A stretch of 64,000 nt of DNA from Clavelina lepadiformis (taxonomy: Eukaryota; Chordata; Ascidiacea; Aplousobranchia; Clavelinidae), in contig NC_135243.1 of the NCBI RefSeq assembly GCF_947623445.1, forward strand, positions 4,342,501-4,406,500, written 5' to 3'. Both the position numbers and the translations under genes were made by a program. Positions 23,581 through 32,275 of the stretch are shown here, one piece after another (the first letter of the stretch is position 1; every line of letters starts with the position of its first letter). The notes under the pieces are model-generated. The model was not told the origin of the DNA, did no database searches, and worked only from the letters and a program-made list of their open reading frames with translations.

Positions 23581-24210
23581 CTACCACACAAAGGTATTTG
23601 TCGACAGAGTGCAGCTTCCCTGGATAAGCTTGCAGTTCGTCATGGCTCCAATTGCACTTGATAACTGGTCTGTAGCATGATCATAAAGTGCAGTAGATTT
23701 AATCAGAATGGCGTTATAAGCTGTATGTGTATAGCCGTGTGGCCAGACATACTTGACGGAATTAGAATTATGAGTACTCCATGTGAAATCATTAGAGCTT
23801 AGTAACGGACCATAGCCAGTAGCATGTTTCGTTCTGACCCAATCTGCACAAGCTTCCACGCTTGGTGCAGGATTAATGAGTGATTTCTCATCACACGTTT
23901 TGGCCCCAAAAAAGAAATAAGTAGTCTTAAGAGTCGTAGAAATAACTGAACATTTGAATATGGGTATGATTTTCCTCTTTGGAACAGGATCATAGATCGA
24001 CACTCCACATTTTTGAATTAGTGTTGCATTCTGTCTCACACACTTATGAGGTTTGGGAATCAGATATTCTCCAGTATGAATATTATCATGACACAGCCTT
24101 AAATGCAGCCGTGTTCCGCTTATGCAGGAAAAAACAAAAATGCTTACAATACACAATGAGATGATTGAAGAACGCATTCTATCGAAAACGTGCAGGCTTT
24201 GTGATGACAC
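23581..24210 (-). CDS. env: Env-like glycoprotein frame, N-terminal part, ends at in-frame TAG
   Basis: This 209-codon frame starts inside the end of pol. A second Met at 24177, just past the pol stop, gives a better N-terminus: a hydrophobic segment (about residues 14-30) that looks like a signal peptide. The following region is Cys-rich with an N-linked glycosylation site (NAT), as expected for an extracellular domain. It ends at TAG (23583-23581). The same frame then stays open through 22303, so the two parts together have the size and layout of an errantivirus-type envelope. No specific Env family is recognised. Confidence 0.65.
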   Translation of the reverse strand: MSSQSLHVFDRMRSSIISLCIVSIFVFSCISGTRLHLRLCHDNIHTGEYLIPKPHKCVRQNATLIQKCGVSIYDPVPKRKIIPIFKCSVISTTLKTTYFFFGAKTCDEKSLINPAPSVEACADWVRTKHATGYGPLLSSNDFTWSTHNSNSVKYVWPHGYTHTAYNAILIKSTALYDHATDQLSSAIGAMTNCKLIQGSCTLSTNTFVW

Positions 24211-27200
24211 GTCCAGTTCTCGTGGTATACTGAGGAACAGGTTCTTCGTCAGCGTTTATGTCTTGTGACACAGGATGTGAGTCAATTTCCTCTTCTGCAA
24301 TAGAAAATGGTAAGTCAGATTGCAAAATTAAGTTTTCATCATCGTGGCATGAATTATTTTGACTGCTTGTGTTTGTCAAAAAACTTTCAGCAGGATTTGG
24401 TACAGGTATATGTCCAGCTTTCAAGCGATTTATGCTGATATTATCGATTCTACTATTCAAATCAATTGTGAAAAATTTTTCTTGACGGTCAATAACAGTA
24501 TATGGTCCACTATAGGGTCGCTGCATACCTGTGCGAACACCGTCATGCCTTATAAAGACATGTGAACAAGTTTTGAGTTCTGGATCAATAAATGTTTTGA
24601 TTGGGTATGGTTCATGCGGTGGAACATATCTTAACGTGGCCATAAATTGAGTCAGCTGTTCTACATATTTTGACTGTGGGATTATGTCCAAGCTCGGTGT
24701 TTCAAAAAATTCCCCGGGCAACCTTATTGAAGTACCAAAAACTAATTGACTTGGGGCGCATTCAATATCCTCCTTTACGCTTGCACGAATGCCTAGCATG
24801 ACCCAACCTAAATGAGAATACCAATCGTGGCTACATGAGTAAGCTTTCAAGGCTGTCTTGAGGGTTCTGTGAGCACGTTCTAGCATTCCATCGCTTTGCG
24901 GATGATGCGATGTTGTGTGTATCAACTTAGTGCCCATGAACTTTGCCATTTCGTGCCATAGCTGAGAGGTAAACTGTCGACCTCTGTCAGAAGTTATGAT
25001 CTTTGGGACGCCAAAGTTTGCTACCCAATTCAATATGAAGGCGTCGGCACATGTCTTTGCAGTAATGTCTTTTAGTGGAATTGCAACTGGATATCTTGTG
25101 TATCTATCAATCACTGTCAACAGATAAGAATAACCATTAGATACAGTAAGTGGTCCAACAATGTCAACGTGGACATGCGAAAATCTCTCGTCTGGTTTCT
25201 TAAATGTTTTCAATGGTGCAACAGTATGTCTACGCACCTTTGTTTGTTGACAAGGAATGCAAGATTTGCACATGTCCCTAATTTCAATCATCATTTTAGG
25301 CCAAACAAAACGTTCTGCTATGAGTTTTTGAGTTACCTTTATTCCTGCGTGACTTAACGAATGAATCGTGTCAAAGATTTGTTTTCTGAAGGAAGCTGGC
25401 ACAACTGGTCGTGCTTGCTTTGTGGATATATCGCATAAAATGCTAACGCCATGATCCGGTAACGTCACCCGTTTCAATTGCAGCGAGCTTTCTCCATGGA
25501 GTATTGCATCCAACGTGCGATCTGTATGTTGATGACTGGCCATCTGCAAATAATCTATGGAAGGCAAGTCATAATTTATACCAGCCACTGTTATTCGTGA
25601 AAGGGCATCAGAAACTACATTGGATTCACCTGAAATATGTTCAATTACTGGACAAAACTGTGCAATATACGACAAATATCTGAACTGCTGTGCTGTGGCA
25701 TTGTCTAATTTAGAATGAATGCCCGTGACCAATGCTTTATGGTCAGTGAACAGACGGAATTGTCGACCATCCAAAAAATATCGAAAATATTTGATGCTAA
25801 GGTATAAACCAAGTAATTCGCGATCATACACACTATATTTACGTTGTGCTTTGGTAAAAGATTTTGAAAAAAATGCAAGAGGCTGCGGACAGCCATCTAT
25901 TACTTGTTCTAACACTCCAGCACAGCTGACGTCTGAAGCATCAACAGAAAGTCTGATTTCCGCGTCGTGTACCGGAAATGCCAATTGTGTGGCTTCGCAT
26001 AACGCCTGCTTTGTTTCCTGAAATGCTTGCCTGGCAATCGGAGTCCATATGACGCGTCTTCTGCCCGAACCAGTGCCTAAAAGCTTGTTAAGCGGATCTT
26101 GGATTCCTGCAGCATTGGGTAAAAATCGTCTATAAAAGTTCACCATACCTAAAAAGCGACGAAGCTCCTTGATTGTCACAGGTAGTGGGTATTTTTCAAC
26201 AGCCTCAACTTTGGATTTGATTGGACTGGCTCCATCTGCATTCACAGTAAAGCCAAGAAATTTCACTTCTGTAGCATTAAACACACATTTTCTTTTGTTA
26301 ACAATGATGTTGTGTTCCTGAAAGCGTTGCAAAACAGTTTCAAGATGCTTCTTGTGTTCTTCAGGTGTGGAACTAAATACAATGACATCATCAATATAAT
26401 TGAAAGTGTAATCTGACAGTCCTCGTAAAACATTATCTATGCAACGTTGAAAAGTTTGTGAACTGTTGCACAATCCCATGGGAAGTCTGACATATTGGTA
26501 AGTGCCACTTGTGGTGGTAAAAGCGGTTTTGGGAATGTCTTGATCTGCAATTCTAATTTGGTGAAAACCTTTGAGCAAATCCAAAACTGAAAAATATTTT
26601 GAACCGGCCATGGCATTTGGGAAATTATTAATTAACGGCAGGTTGTAAGTATCAAATTGTGTTTGTTGGTTCAAAATTTTATAGTTGTTAACAATCCGAT
26701 ATTGACCAGCATCTTTTTTCTGTACTAACATTATCGGCGAACTGTAGGGAGAATTACTTCGTTCAATCACACCAAGTTCAAGTAATTTGTTGAGCTCTTG
26801 TTTGAGTATCTTTTCTTTCTCAGGAGACATCCGATAAGGTCTGCAACGTATGGGTTCACCTGTGGTTATAATGTGATGAACAGCATTGTTTATTGGCCGC
26901 TCGGAATAAGCTGAAACATCAAAAACATTGGGATAAGTTTTAGTCAAATCTGCAAGCAATCCATCTGACGTCATGTCAGCTTCTGCAGCCTGCGAAATAG
27001 AAGAAGGCTTAGTTTCCTGACAGCAGCTTGCAGAAAAAGGCCGTTTGGGTGTGGTAAAATCTGTGACGTCATTTTTGGCACGTGGCAGTGTCAAACGCTT
27101 AGCAGTGAGATCAATATTCAGACCAAAATGTATCAAGAAGTCAGAACCAATGATAGAATAAGCTATATCACTACTCATTTCAAAATGCCACAAAAATGTC

Positions 27201-27493
27201 CTATTGAGGTTTAATGAAACCTTCAAAGGCTCATTGCCCTTGATTACAATACGTGAGCCATTAATAGCATTATAAAATTTCTGCTTAAAACCATGCAAAA
27301 AGTAATCACTATGTACTTTTATCATACTGACTGGGGACCCTGTGTCTACCAAAAATTTAATCCCAGTTAATTTATCAGTAATAAAAAATAGGTGTGATGA
27401 TAAAAGTCCACCAACAGTTCGCAACCTAGAACGAACTGTTGGTTCTAGGCGTTTTTTGGACGTGGCCCTGTCCACGCACAAGGTGGAACACAT
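24179..27493 (-). CDS. pol: Retrotransposon Pol: protease, reverse transcriptase, RNase H, integrase
   Basis: The frame is 1104 codons, open throughout, in -1 relation to gag. Residue numbers count from the frame start at 27493, though translation probably enters by frameshift. Protease: DTG near 50-52. RT: first Asp near 305, RLPMGL near 336, YIDD at 366-369. RNase H: Asp518, Glu559, Asp584. Integrase: zinc-binding His711/His715 and Cys745/Cys748, then catalytic Asp777, Asp836 and Glu872 (D,D-35-E). Domain order is that of Ty3/gypsy. All catalytic residues I looked for are present, so the enzyme set appears functional. The 3' end overlaps the start of the env-like frame. Confidence 0.96.
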   Translation of the reverse strand: MCSTLCVDRATSKKRLEPTVRSRLRTVGGLLSSHLFFITDKLTGIKFLVDTGSPVSMIKVHSDYFLHGFKQKFYNAINGSRIVIKGNEPLKVSLNLNRTFLWHFEMSSDIAYSIIGSDFLIHFGLNIDLTAKRLTLPRAKNDVTDFTTPKRPFSASCCQETKPSSISQAAEADMTSDGLLADLTKTYPNVFDVSAYSERPINNAVHHIITTGEPIRCRPYRMSPEKEKILKQELNKLLELGVIERSNSPYSSPIMLVQKKDAGQYRIVNNYKILNQQTQFDTYNLPLINNFPNAMAGSKYFSVLDLLKGFHQIRIADQDIPKTAFTTTSGTYQYVRLPMGLCNSSQTFQRCIDNVLRGLSDYTFNYIDDVIVFSSTPEEHKKHLETVLQRFQEHNIIVNKRKCVFNATEVKFLGFTVNADGASPIKSKVEAVEKYPLPVTIKELRRFLGMVNFYRRFLPNAAGIQDPLNKLLGTGSGRRRVIWTPIARQAFQETKQALCEATQLAFPVHDAEIRLSVDASDVSCAGVLEQVIDGCPQPLAFFSKSFTKAQRKYSVYDRELLGLYLSIKYFRYFLDGRQFRLFTDHKALVTGIHSKLDNATAQQFRYLSYIAQFCPVIEHISGESNVVSDALSRITVAGINYDLPSIDYLQMASHQHTDRTLDAILHGESSLQLKRVTLPDHGVSILCDISTKQARPVVPASFRKQIFDTIHSLSHAGIKVTQKLIAERFVWPKMMIEIRDMCKSCIPCQQTKVRRHTVAPLKTFKKPDERFSHVHVDIVGPLTVSNGYSYLLTVIDRYTRYPVAIPLKDITAKTCADAFILNWVANFGVPKIITSDRGRQFTSQLWHEMAKFMGTKLIHTTSHHPQSDGMLERAHRTLKTALKAYSCSHDWYSHLGWVMLGIRASVKEDIECAPSQLVFGTSIRLPGEFFETPSLDIIPQSKYVEQLTQFMATLRYVPPHEPYPIKTFIDPELKTCSHVFIRHDGVRTGMQRPYSGPYTVIDRQEKFFTIDLNSRIDNISINRLKAGHIPVPNPAESFLTNTSSQNNSCHDDENLILQSDLPFSIAEEEIDSHPVSQDINADEEPVPQYTTRTGRVITKPARFR
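27411..27457 (-). promoter_or_regulatory. -1 ribosomal frameshift signal: slippery heptamer plus stem/pseudoknot
   Basis: On the minus strand the gag codons CCA AAA AAC contain the canonical A AAA AAC heptamer (27457-27451). After an 8-base spacer comes a perfect 11-bp stem (27442-27432 with 27421-27411) around a 10-base loop. Seven bases of the spacer (27449-27443) are exactly complementary to seven loop bases (27431-27425), so an H-type pseudoknot is possible. A -1 slip here moves from gag into the pol frame two codons before the gag TAG. All of this is read directly; efficiency is unknown. Confidence 0.85.
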
Positions 27494-28785
27494 TTATAGG
27501 CGTCACGACCAAATTTCTGATGAAAATAGCAAAATCTTGGGCGACTGTCAAAATGATTTTCCCTTCTGGAATAATTGCCCTGTGTACGATTTGGTATGGC
27601 TCTTTCAAAGCGACGGGGTCTGCGGTCGTCAAAGCCATGGTTGAACGCGGGTCGACGTTGTTCTGGTATCCTTGGTCTAAAATCAGACCGACTAAAACGG
27701 TTTGTGGGACCTGAAAATTGCCGATTAAAAGTCTCACGGCTTTCTGGACGTGAAAAATTTGCAGATTGATATCCAGACCTCGGGTTTCTATTACCATATG
27801 CAGTGTCATCAGAAGCTAGCTTATTAAATTTATCAGTCAGGGAGCAAATTTGACTTTCCAAAAGTCTATTGACGACAGCCTGTCGATCGTTATGAGCAGA
27901 GTTGGAGTGATCATTGAATTCTGGTCTACGCGACTGGGACATGATTTCGTCCGCCCGTAAAGCCAAATTGTCCAAGTCATCCTCTAAATACCCAACCAAG
28001 ATTTTACGTATATCAGAAGGCATTTTATCAAGAAACAAATTACGTAAAAGTGATTCAATCTGGGGAATAGATCTGTTCTGAGTGCCCATAAATTTCCTTA
28101 TATCCCGAAGCATTTCAGACGGTTTCTGGTCACCTAGGCTCGTATGATGCAGTAAACGATTTAAGCGATCGTGTTCGCTGACCTCATGTTCACTTAACAA
28201 TGCATTTTTAAGAAATGAATAAGGTCTATTCTCAGGACGATTGAAAATGACATATTCAACACTCTCTAAGTGACGTGGTCCCAAATTAGCTATGCATAAA
28301 TCAAACCGTTCAATTTCTGATGTTATATGATGTTGTCTAAAAATACTCTCCGCAATGCCAAACCACAGTTTCGCATTGTGCGCTGAGAACGGGGGTAAAT
28401 TGGGAGGAGAAAAAATTCTATCAGATTTACGTTTGGAAGAATTAGGGTTACCAAACTTAATAGAAAAAGGATTGTCATCACTAGCAGTGGTATTATCATT
28501 TGCAAACCGTACAGAACCTTCACCAGTACCAGCCATCGCCCGCCTACGTGAAAAATTATCCATTTCTATTTCAGTGTCAAAATCCAAAGTATCAGCATTT
28601 ATGTTAGAGCTATCAGCCATATCAAGACCACTATGTTCAGGATAACCTGAATCAAACAAATCACGCTTAATTGTGCTTAAATTCGAAGGGCGTAAATTAC
28701 GTCTTCGATCAATAAATTTACGATAGGGACCAGAAAGAGAATTAAGAAGATTATACTTAGAATTCATTAAGGAAAGAAAATACAC
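27445..28785 (-). CDS. gag: Retrotransposon Gag (446 aa)
   Basis: The open frame lies between the primer binding site and pol. The N-terminal half is polar. A capsid-like middle is followed by an Arg/Asn/Phe-rich basic tail, and the C-terminus carries a Cys/His cluster (CYFHQKFG....KCVPPC) of the kind seen at the end of invertebrate gypsy-type Gag. A second Met seven codons in (28767) is an alternative start. The frame closes with TAG at 27447-27445, just after the slippery heptamer at 27457-27451, and overlaps pol in the -1 frame. Gag would form the particle and bind the element RNA. No stop or frameshift breaks it. Confidence 0.88.
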   Translation of the reverse strand: MYFLSLMNSKYNLLNSLSGPYRKFIDRRRNLRPSNLSTIKRDLFDSGYPEHSGLDMADSSNINADTLDFDTEIEMDNFSRRRAMAGTGEGSVRFANDNTTASDDNPFSIKFGNPNSSKRKSDRIFSPPNLPPFSAHNAKLWFGIAESIFRQHHITSEIERFDLCIANLGPRHLESVEYVIFNRPENRPYSFLKNALLSEHEVSEHDRLNRLLHHTSLGDQKPSEMLRDIRKFMGTQNRSIPQIESLLRNLFLDKMPSDIRKILVGYLEDDLDNLALRADEIMSQSRRPEFNDHSNSAHNDRQAVVNRLLESQICSLTDKFNKLASDDTAYGNRNPRSGYQSANFSRPESRETFNRQFSGPTNRFSRSDFRPRIPEQRRPAFNHGFDDRRPRRFERAIPNRTQGNYSRRENHFDSRPRFCYFHQKFGRDAYKCVPPCAWTGPRPKNA

Positions 28786-28960
28786 AACACATTAAAATAA
28801 AAATCCATGTACCGATTGTTTGAAAGAGGATGTCTTTAAGTCCGTTGAAGTCCCGCGACGTTGAGAACGTTCCAATTGTCTTCTAAGTTGTAGATGTCCT
28901 TCGATGATGAGAAGGCGTTCCAAGATTCCGAGAATCCAGGATTGAAAAGCGAAGTTTCCA

Positions 28961-28978
28961 CCGATTCGCGGGGCGCCA
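28961..28978 (-). other. tRNA primer binding site
   Basis: On the minus strand, three bases inside the 5' LTR, the sequence begins TGGCGCCC, complementary to a tRNA 3' end of the GGGCGCCA type. Lys-type primers share this octamer, but the specific tRNA cannot be fixed here. Confidence 0.65.
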
Positions 28979-28981
28979 CGT

Positions 28982-29592
28982 TGTAATGGAATGATTGGTT
29001 ATTGTTGTTGAACTTGACTGTACCAGTCACTCCAATACAATCTTTGATTGTCTGAATGTTTATTGACTTCGATATAATGAGTCTCAAGGCCGTTGTTTGC
29101 TTAATCAATCCTAGACTCGTTTGTTCAGCTAAAAGCTGATTGTCTTGTAAAGCCGACAAGCAGAGTTGTCTGACCTGACACTGAGCTTGTCTTAAATTGT
29201 ACTGTTCAATAGTTTGCACAAATTGTTGATTGTATGAACTGGTTATATTGATTCTTCGTTGTACGATTACAAATTGACAGAACATTGGCACATCAACAGC
29301 ACTTCATTCAACAGTCAATGTAATAGCATTTTGGCTTAGCTATATTCAACTGCATTAAATTGTTGATTGCTGATTATACCCAGACTTGTTACTTCGAACT
29401 GCCATACGCTAACAAAACTTATTTTCGATAAACTGAACGCATGCGAAAAAGGCGAAAATATTACGTCACAACAATGGTACAGGAAATGATTGCGGGTCGT
29501 GTTACTCTTAGCTAAAACGACATACAAGTACTAGAATTGAAATCTCACATAATCTGTATATTAGTTTTGGTTATAATCACAATATTATCACA
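28982..29592 (-). repeat. 5' LTR of the retrotransposon (611 bp)
   Basis: Upstream LTR in element orientation. It reads TGTGATAATA at its start and CCATTACA at its end on the minus strand. By eye it is identical to the copy at 21401-22011. Confidence 0.95.
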
Positions 29593-29596
29593 GCCT

Positions 29597-30345
29597 ATAT
29601 GATGATAGCGTACAGGTTCGATTTATACAATTTTCCCTTATTCTAAATACAGTTCACACAGATAGTTAGCATGAACCTTTGAATGACTCCTGAGAAACTA
29701 CAACTAGTTTACAAAATAGCCTACTCGTATGCAATGTTAGTTCTTTAACAGCGCGTATAGAGAAATAAGGGGACCCTAAAGCCAGTAGGCTACTGCGTCC
29801 AGGAAGACAGGCGTCAGAACCAAGAAACCAGCTATTATAGCATTATATCATTGTTTTAGTTGCACGAATCTCATTTCCAGCAAGTAATTTGCAAAAGCTG
29901 CGACTTGCAATGTGCTCTACTGATTTGTATGTAACATGAATGATTACGTCACTGTGCAAGCATCGTGAAAAGATCGAGTTCAAGGCATCCGTACATACAT
30001 GCATTGCGTACATAGGTGACTGCACCCAATGTGAAGTCATAATCTTTTGTTGTATATCGCACATTAAACAATATTTTTGCAAATATGGTTGATAAAGAAA
30101 CACGGTAAAAAAAATTCAAATTTTCCAGAATTGAATCACGGCCATTAAAACTAAGTTCGAGTTTATTTTCAGTTTTAACGAAATAATTCAAAAACCAGAA
30201 ATATAATACAAAGCTAAAAATTTGATAAAATTATGTTTTATGGTGATAACATTCATTTCGTCATTAAAAAAAAAACATTAATTGCTGATCTTGATAATGA
30301 CTTGTTTAATGGAATCAACCATAATTTGTTCTTATAATTTGTTAA
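29597..30345. other. Intergenic, nothing recognised
   Basis: AT-rich sequence between the retrotransposon and the decayed finger array. No exon, RNA gene or repeat stands out. Confidence 0.5.
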
Positions 30346-30369
30346 TTACTTTTCGCTTTGTCCGCGAGT

Positions 30370-31090
30370 TGGCGCACGCTCCTCACAACTCTCCTCGTGC
30401 ATTACCCACCCGCTGGGACGAAGAAATCCCTTTCCGCAATATGAGCATTTATAACGATAATTTCCGGTGTGTTCTCTGATGCGATGCTCACGATAACTCT
30501 GTAAAACTCTATAAGTAGCCGCATTTGTATGGATGTTCGCCGGTGTGTGTGTGTGTGCGTTCGTGTTGATGTAAGTGCCTCGTACGTCTGAAGCTCTTTT
30601 CACAAAACTTGCACTTGTGAGGGAAAGCTCCTGGATGCGTTTTGAGATGATTCCTAAGATCGCGTGACCGTCGATACCTTACGCCACAAACGAAACATGC
30701 GCGAGGCAGTAAATTTAACTGAACTCTGTTGATGTGTCTTTTTAGATATTACGACGTATAACAAACTTCCTAGAACATTGTTCACATGTGCATTTTTCCT
30801 CGAGAATGTGAGTTTTTTCGTGTGCTGTTAAATTGCATTTTATGCTGAATCTGTTGTCGCAAGCTTCACAAACAAAAGGCCTCTCACCAATATTGTTTGT
30901 TATGTGATTGCGAAGTGACGCTGAAAAGTAGAATATTCGCATAATTCGCACGTCCGCACGTTTGTTAACATTTTTGTCCACATGTTGTTCATGTTCATGT
31001 TGTCCACATCTTTGTTCTTTACATGTCTGTTCAAGGCCTCTTTGAGGACAGAAACCTCTTCACATTCGTCACAAGCTTGATCTTCGTTGG
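30370..31090 (-). pseudogene. Decayed C2H2 zinc-finger array of the PRDM9-like family
   Basis: Reading down the minus strand there are about eight finger units, beginning with a CDECEE segment (near 31075) that matches the start of the finger exon in copy A, and ending with a YKCSYCGKGF finger near 30450. Frame changes or stops interrupt the array at several points: within the second unit, after a CTCEQCSRKF unit near 30760, and at a (GT)n run at 30543-30557 that falls in a T-H-T-G-E finger linker. No PR/SET exons are seen next to it (31.1-32.2 kb). It is best read as the dead 3' end of another family member. Confidence 0.7.
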
Positions 31091-32275
31091 GTATTGAAAG
31101 AACACAAACGTTATATACGTATACGTGATTAAGATGATATTAGCATCGATTGCGAATTTTAAATACAATTAAACCCTAAACAACTGAAGTCTATTTCTGC
31201 ATATCCAATTACTCATCCATCATGTCCCCAGCTAACTGCTTATCTTTCGAACCCGGCTCGAGTGGTCTACTTGGTAGAAACAAAAACTTTCAAAAAGCTA
31301 TGTTTCGTAATACCGTACATGCATAATCGGTTGTTTTGTGGTGGTTTTAAATGCGACATTTATGAAATCGTACGACACATCTTGTAAACCTGATGGCGAC
31401 GATCAGGTACAGCACGTATAAAGACAGATCTTTGGAAGATCGCGATAGTTTTTGTCAGTGGAAGCTTTACTGTGGCAAAATATTTGCAATTGTTTTTGTT
31501 TTTATTACCTGTGTTATCTTTCGTTTTTATCGTACACTGATTTCTTATATGCACGGTGTTGTTATTTTGTAGACTTTTATTTAAATTTCCGTTTAACGCA
31601 TTGTTACGGTTGACCAAATAACTGCTACGCGTCGTTTCCCGATTGGTGGCTTCAGAGCATTGTTGTGTAATAGGCTTCTCAGTTGATGCAGAGAGGGCTT
31701 TCCAAGTGTACGGGCCCAGCATAGTAAGAACATTCCTTCTTGTTGCGTGTCCGTGGGTCCGTTGTAAAGAAGTTTCAACCATTGCAATCCCGAATAAGTT
31801 CCTTTTGTAATTTTCCTTGTATGTTTTTAACCGACAAGTTTTACATTGTATAATACAAGCGAGTTGCTTTTACTCTACGCGCTTGGTTTGAATTGGACCA
31901 TCAAAGCGGTGAAGAAATACTTTGTGGACGTGATTTGTTATTATGTAATTTGTTGTCGAGAAGCTACAATCAAGGAACATAAATTAAAATTTTGCTAGTT
32001 TAGGTATATACGACGTTTATTGAAGATAAAACTCGAACAATATTCAATTACAGGAAAGAAAATAAAACCTTTAAACTCTCTAATTTGACGAACCAAACTC
32101 AAAACTGGAAAAACAAGGCAACAGCAATGTAATTGTGATAAAAACGGTCTGGCAGCAACTCCATTAATACATAGAAGACGTAACTTGTTGATAAAAATAA
32201 TGTTTTTCTAAATCAAATTTCTTACAAAATACGTTCATTTACTCACATCATGACATTGGCGACATGGTGCGACCA
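31091..32275. other. Intergenic between decayed array and PRDM copy A
   Basis: Apart from the weak 140-codon frame at 31782-31360, nothing is recognised. Its right end should contain the 3'UTR of copy A. Confidence 0.45.
31360..31782 (-). CDS. Unrecognised 140-codon open frame
   Basis: An open frame with a basic N-terminal part (RRNVLTMLGPYTWKAL) and an Asn/Lys/Thr-rich middle. I recognise no domain. It lies between the decayed finger array and copy A, in 1.2 kb that otherwise holds nothing clear. It may be chance or a transposon fragment. Confidence 0.15.
   Translation of the reverse strand: MVETSLQRTHGHATRRNVLTMLGPYTWKALSASTEKPITQQCSEATNRETTRSSYLVNRNNALNGNLNKSLQNNNTVHIRNQCTIKTKDNTGNKNKNNCKYFATVKLPLTKTIAIFQRSVFIRAVPDRRHQVYKMCRTIS

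Larger units (their letters stand above)
21401..29592 (-). mobile_element. Full-length env-bearing Ty3/gypsy-type LTR retrotransposon
   Basis: The 8192-bp element lies on the minus strand. LTRs of 611 bp (21401-22011 and 28982-29592) start TG and end CA, and I found no difference between them. A 4-bp duplication (gcct) flanks it at 21397-21400 and 29593-29596. Order in its own 5'-3' direction: LTR, primer binding site, gag (28785-27445), pol by -1 frameshift (to 24179), env-like frame (about 24210-22303), polypurine tract, LTR. Pol has the order protease, RT, RNase H, integrase, which defines Ty3/gypsy. Identical LTRs and open gag and pol mean a very recent insertion; the env-like frame has one in-frame stop. 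It may belong to a described Ciona gypsy family; I cannot tell. Confidence 0.95.

Noticed and set aside
28836..29291. A 151-codon open frame running from the retrotransposon leader into the 5' LTR on the minus strand
   Set aside because: It spans the primer binding site and LTR boundary and its LTR part recurs at the other LTR; it has no recognisable domain. It is treated as LTR sequence.
31360..31782. A real gene encoding 140 residues
   Set aside because: No domain, homologue or splice context recognised; listed only with very low confidence.
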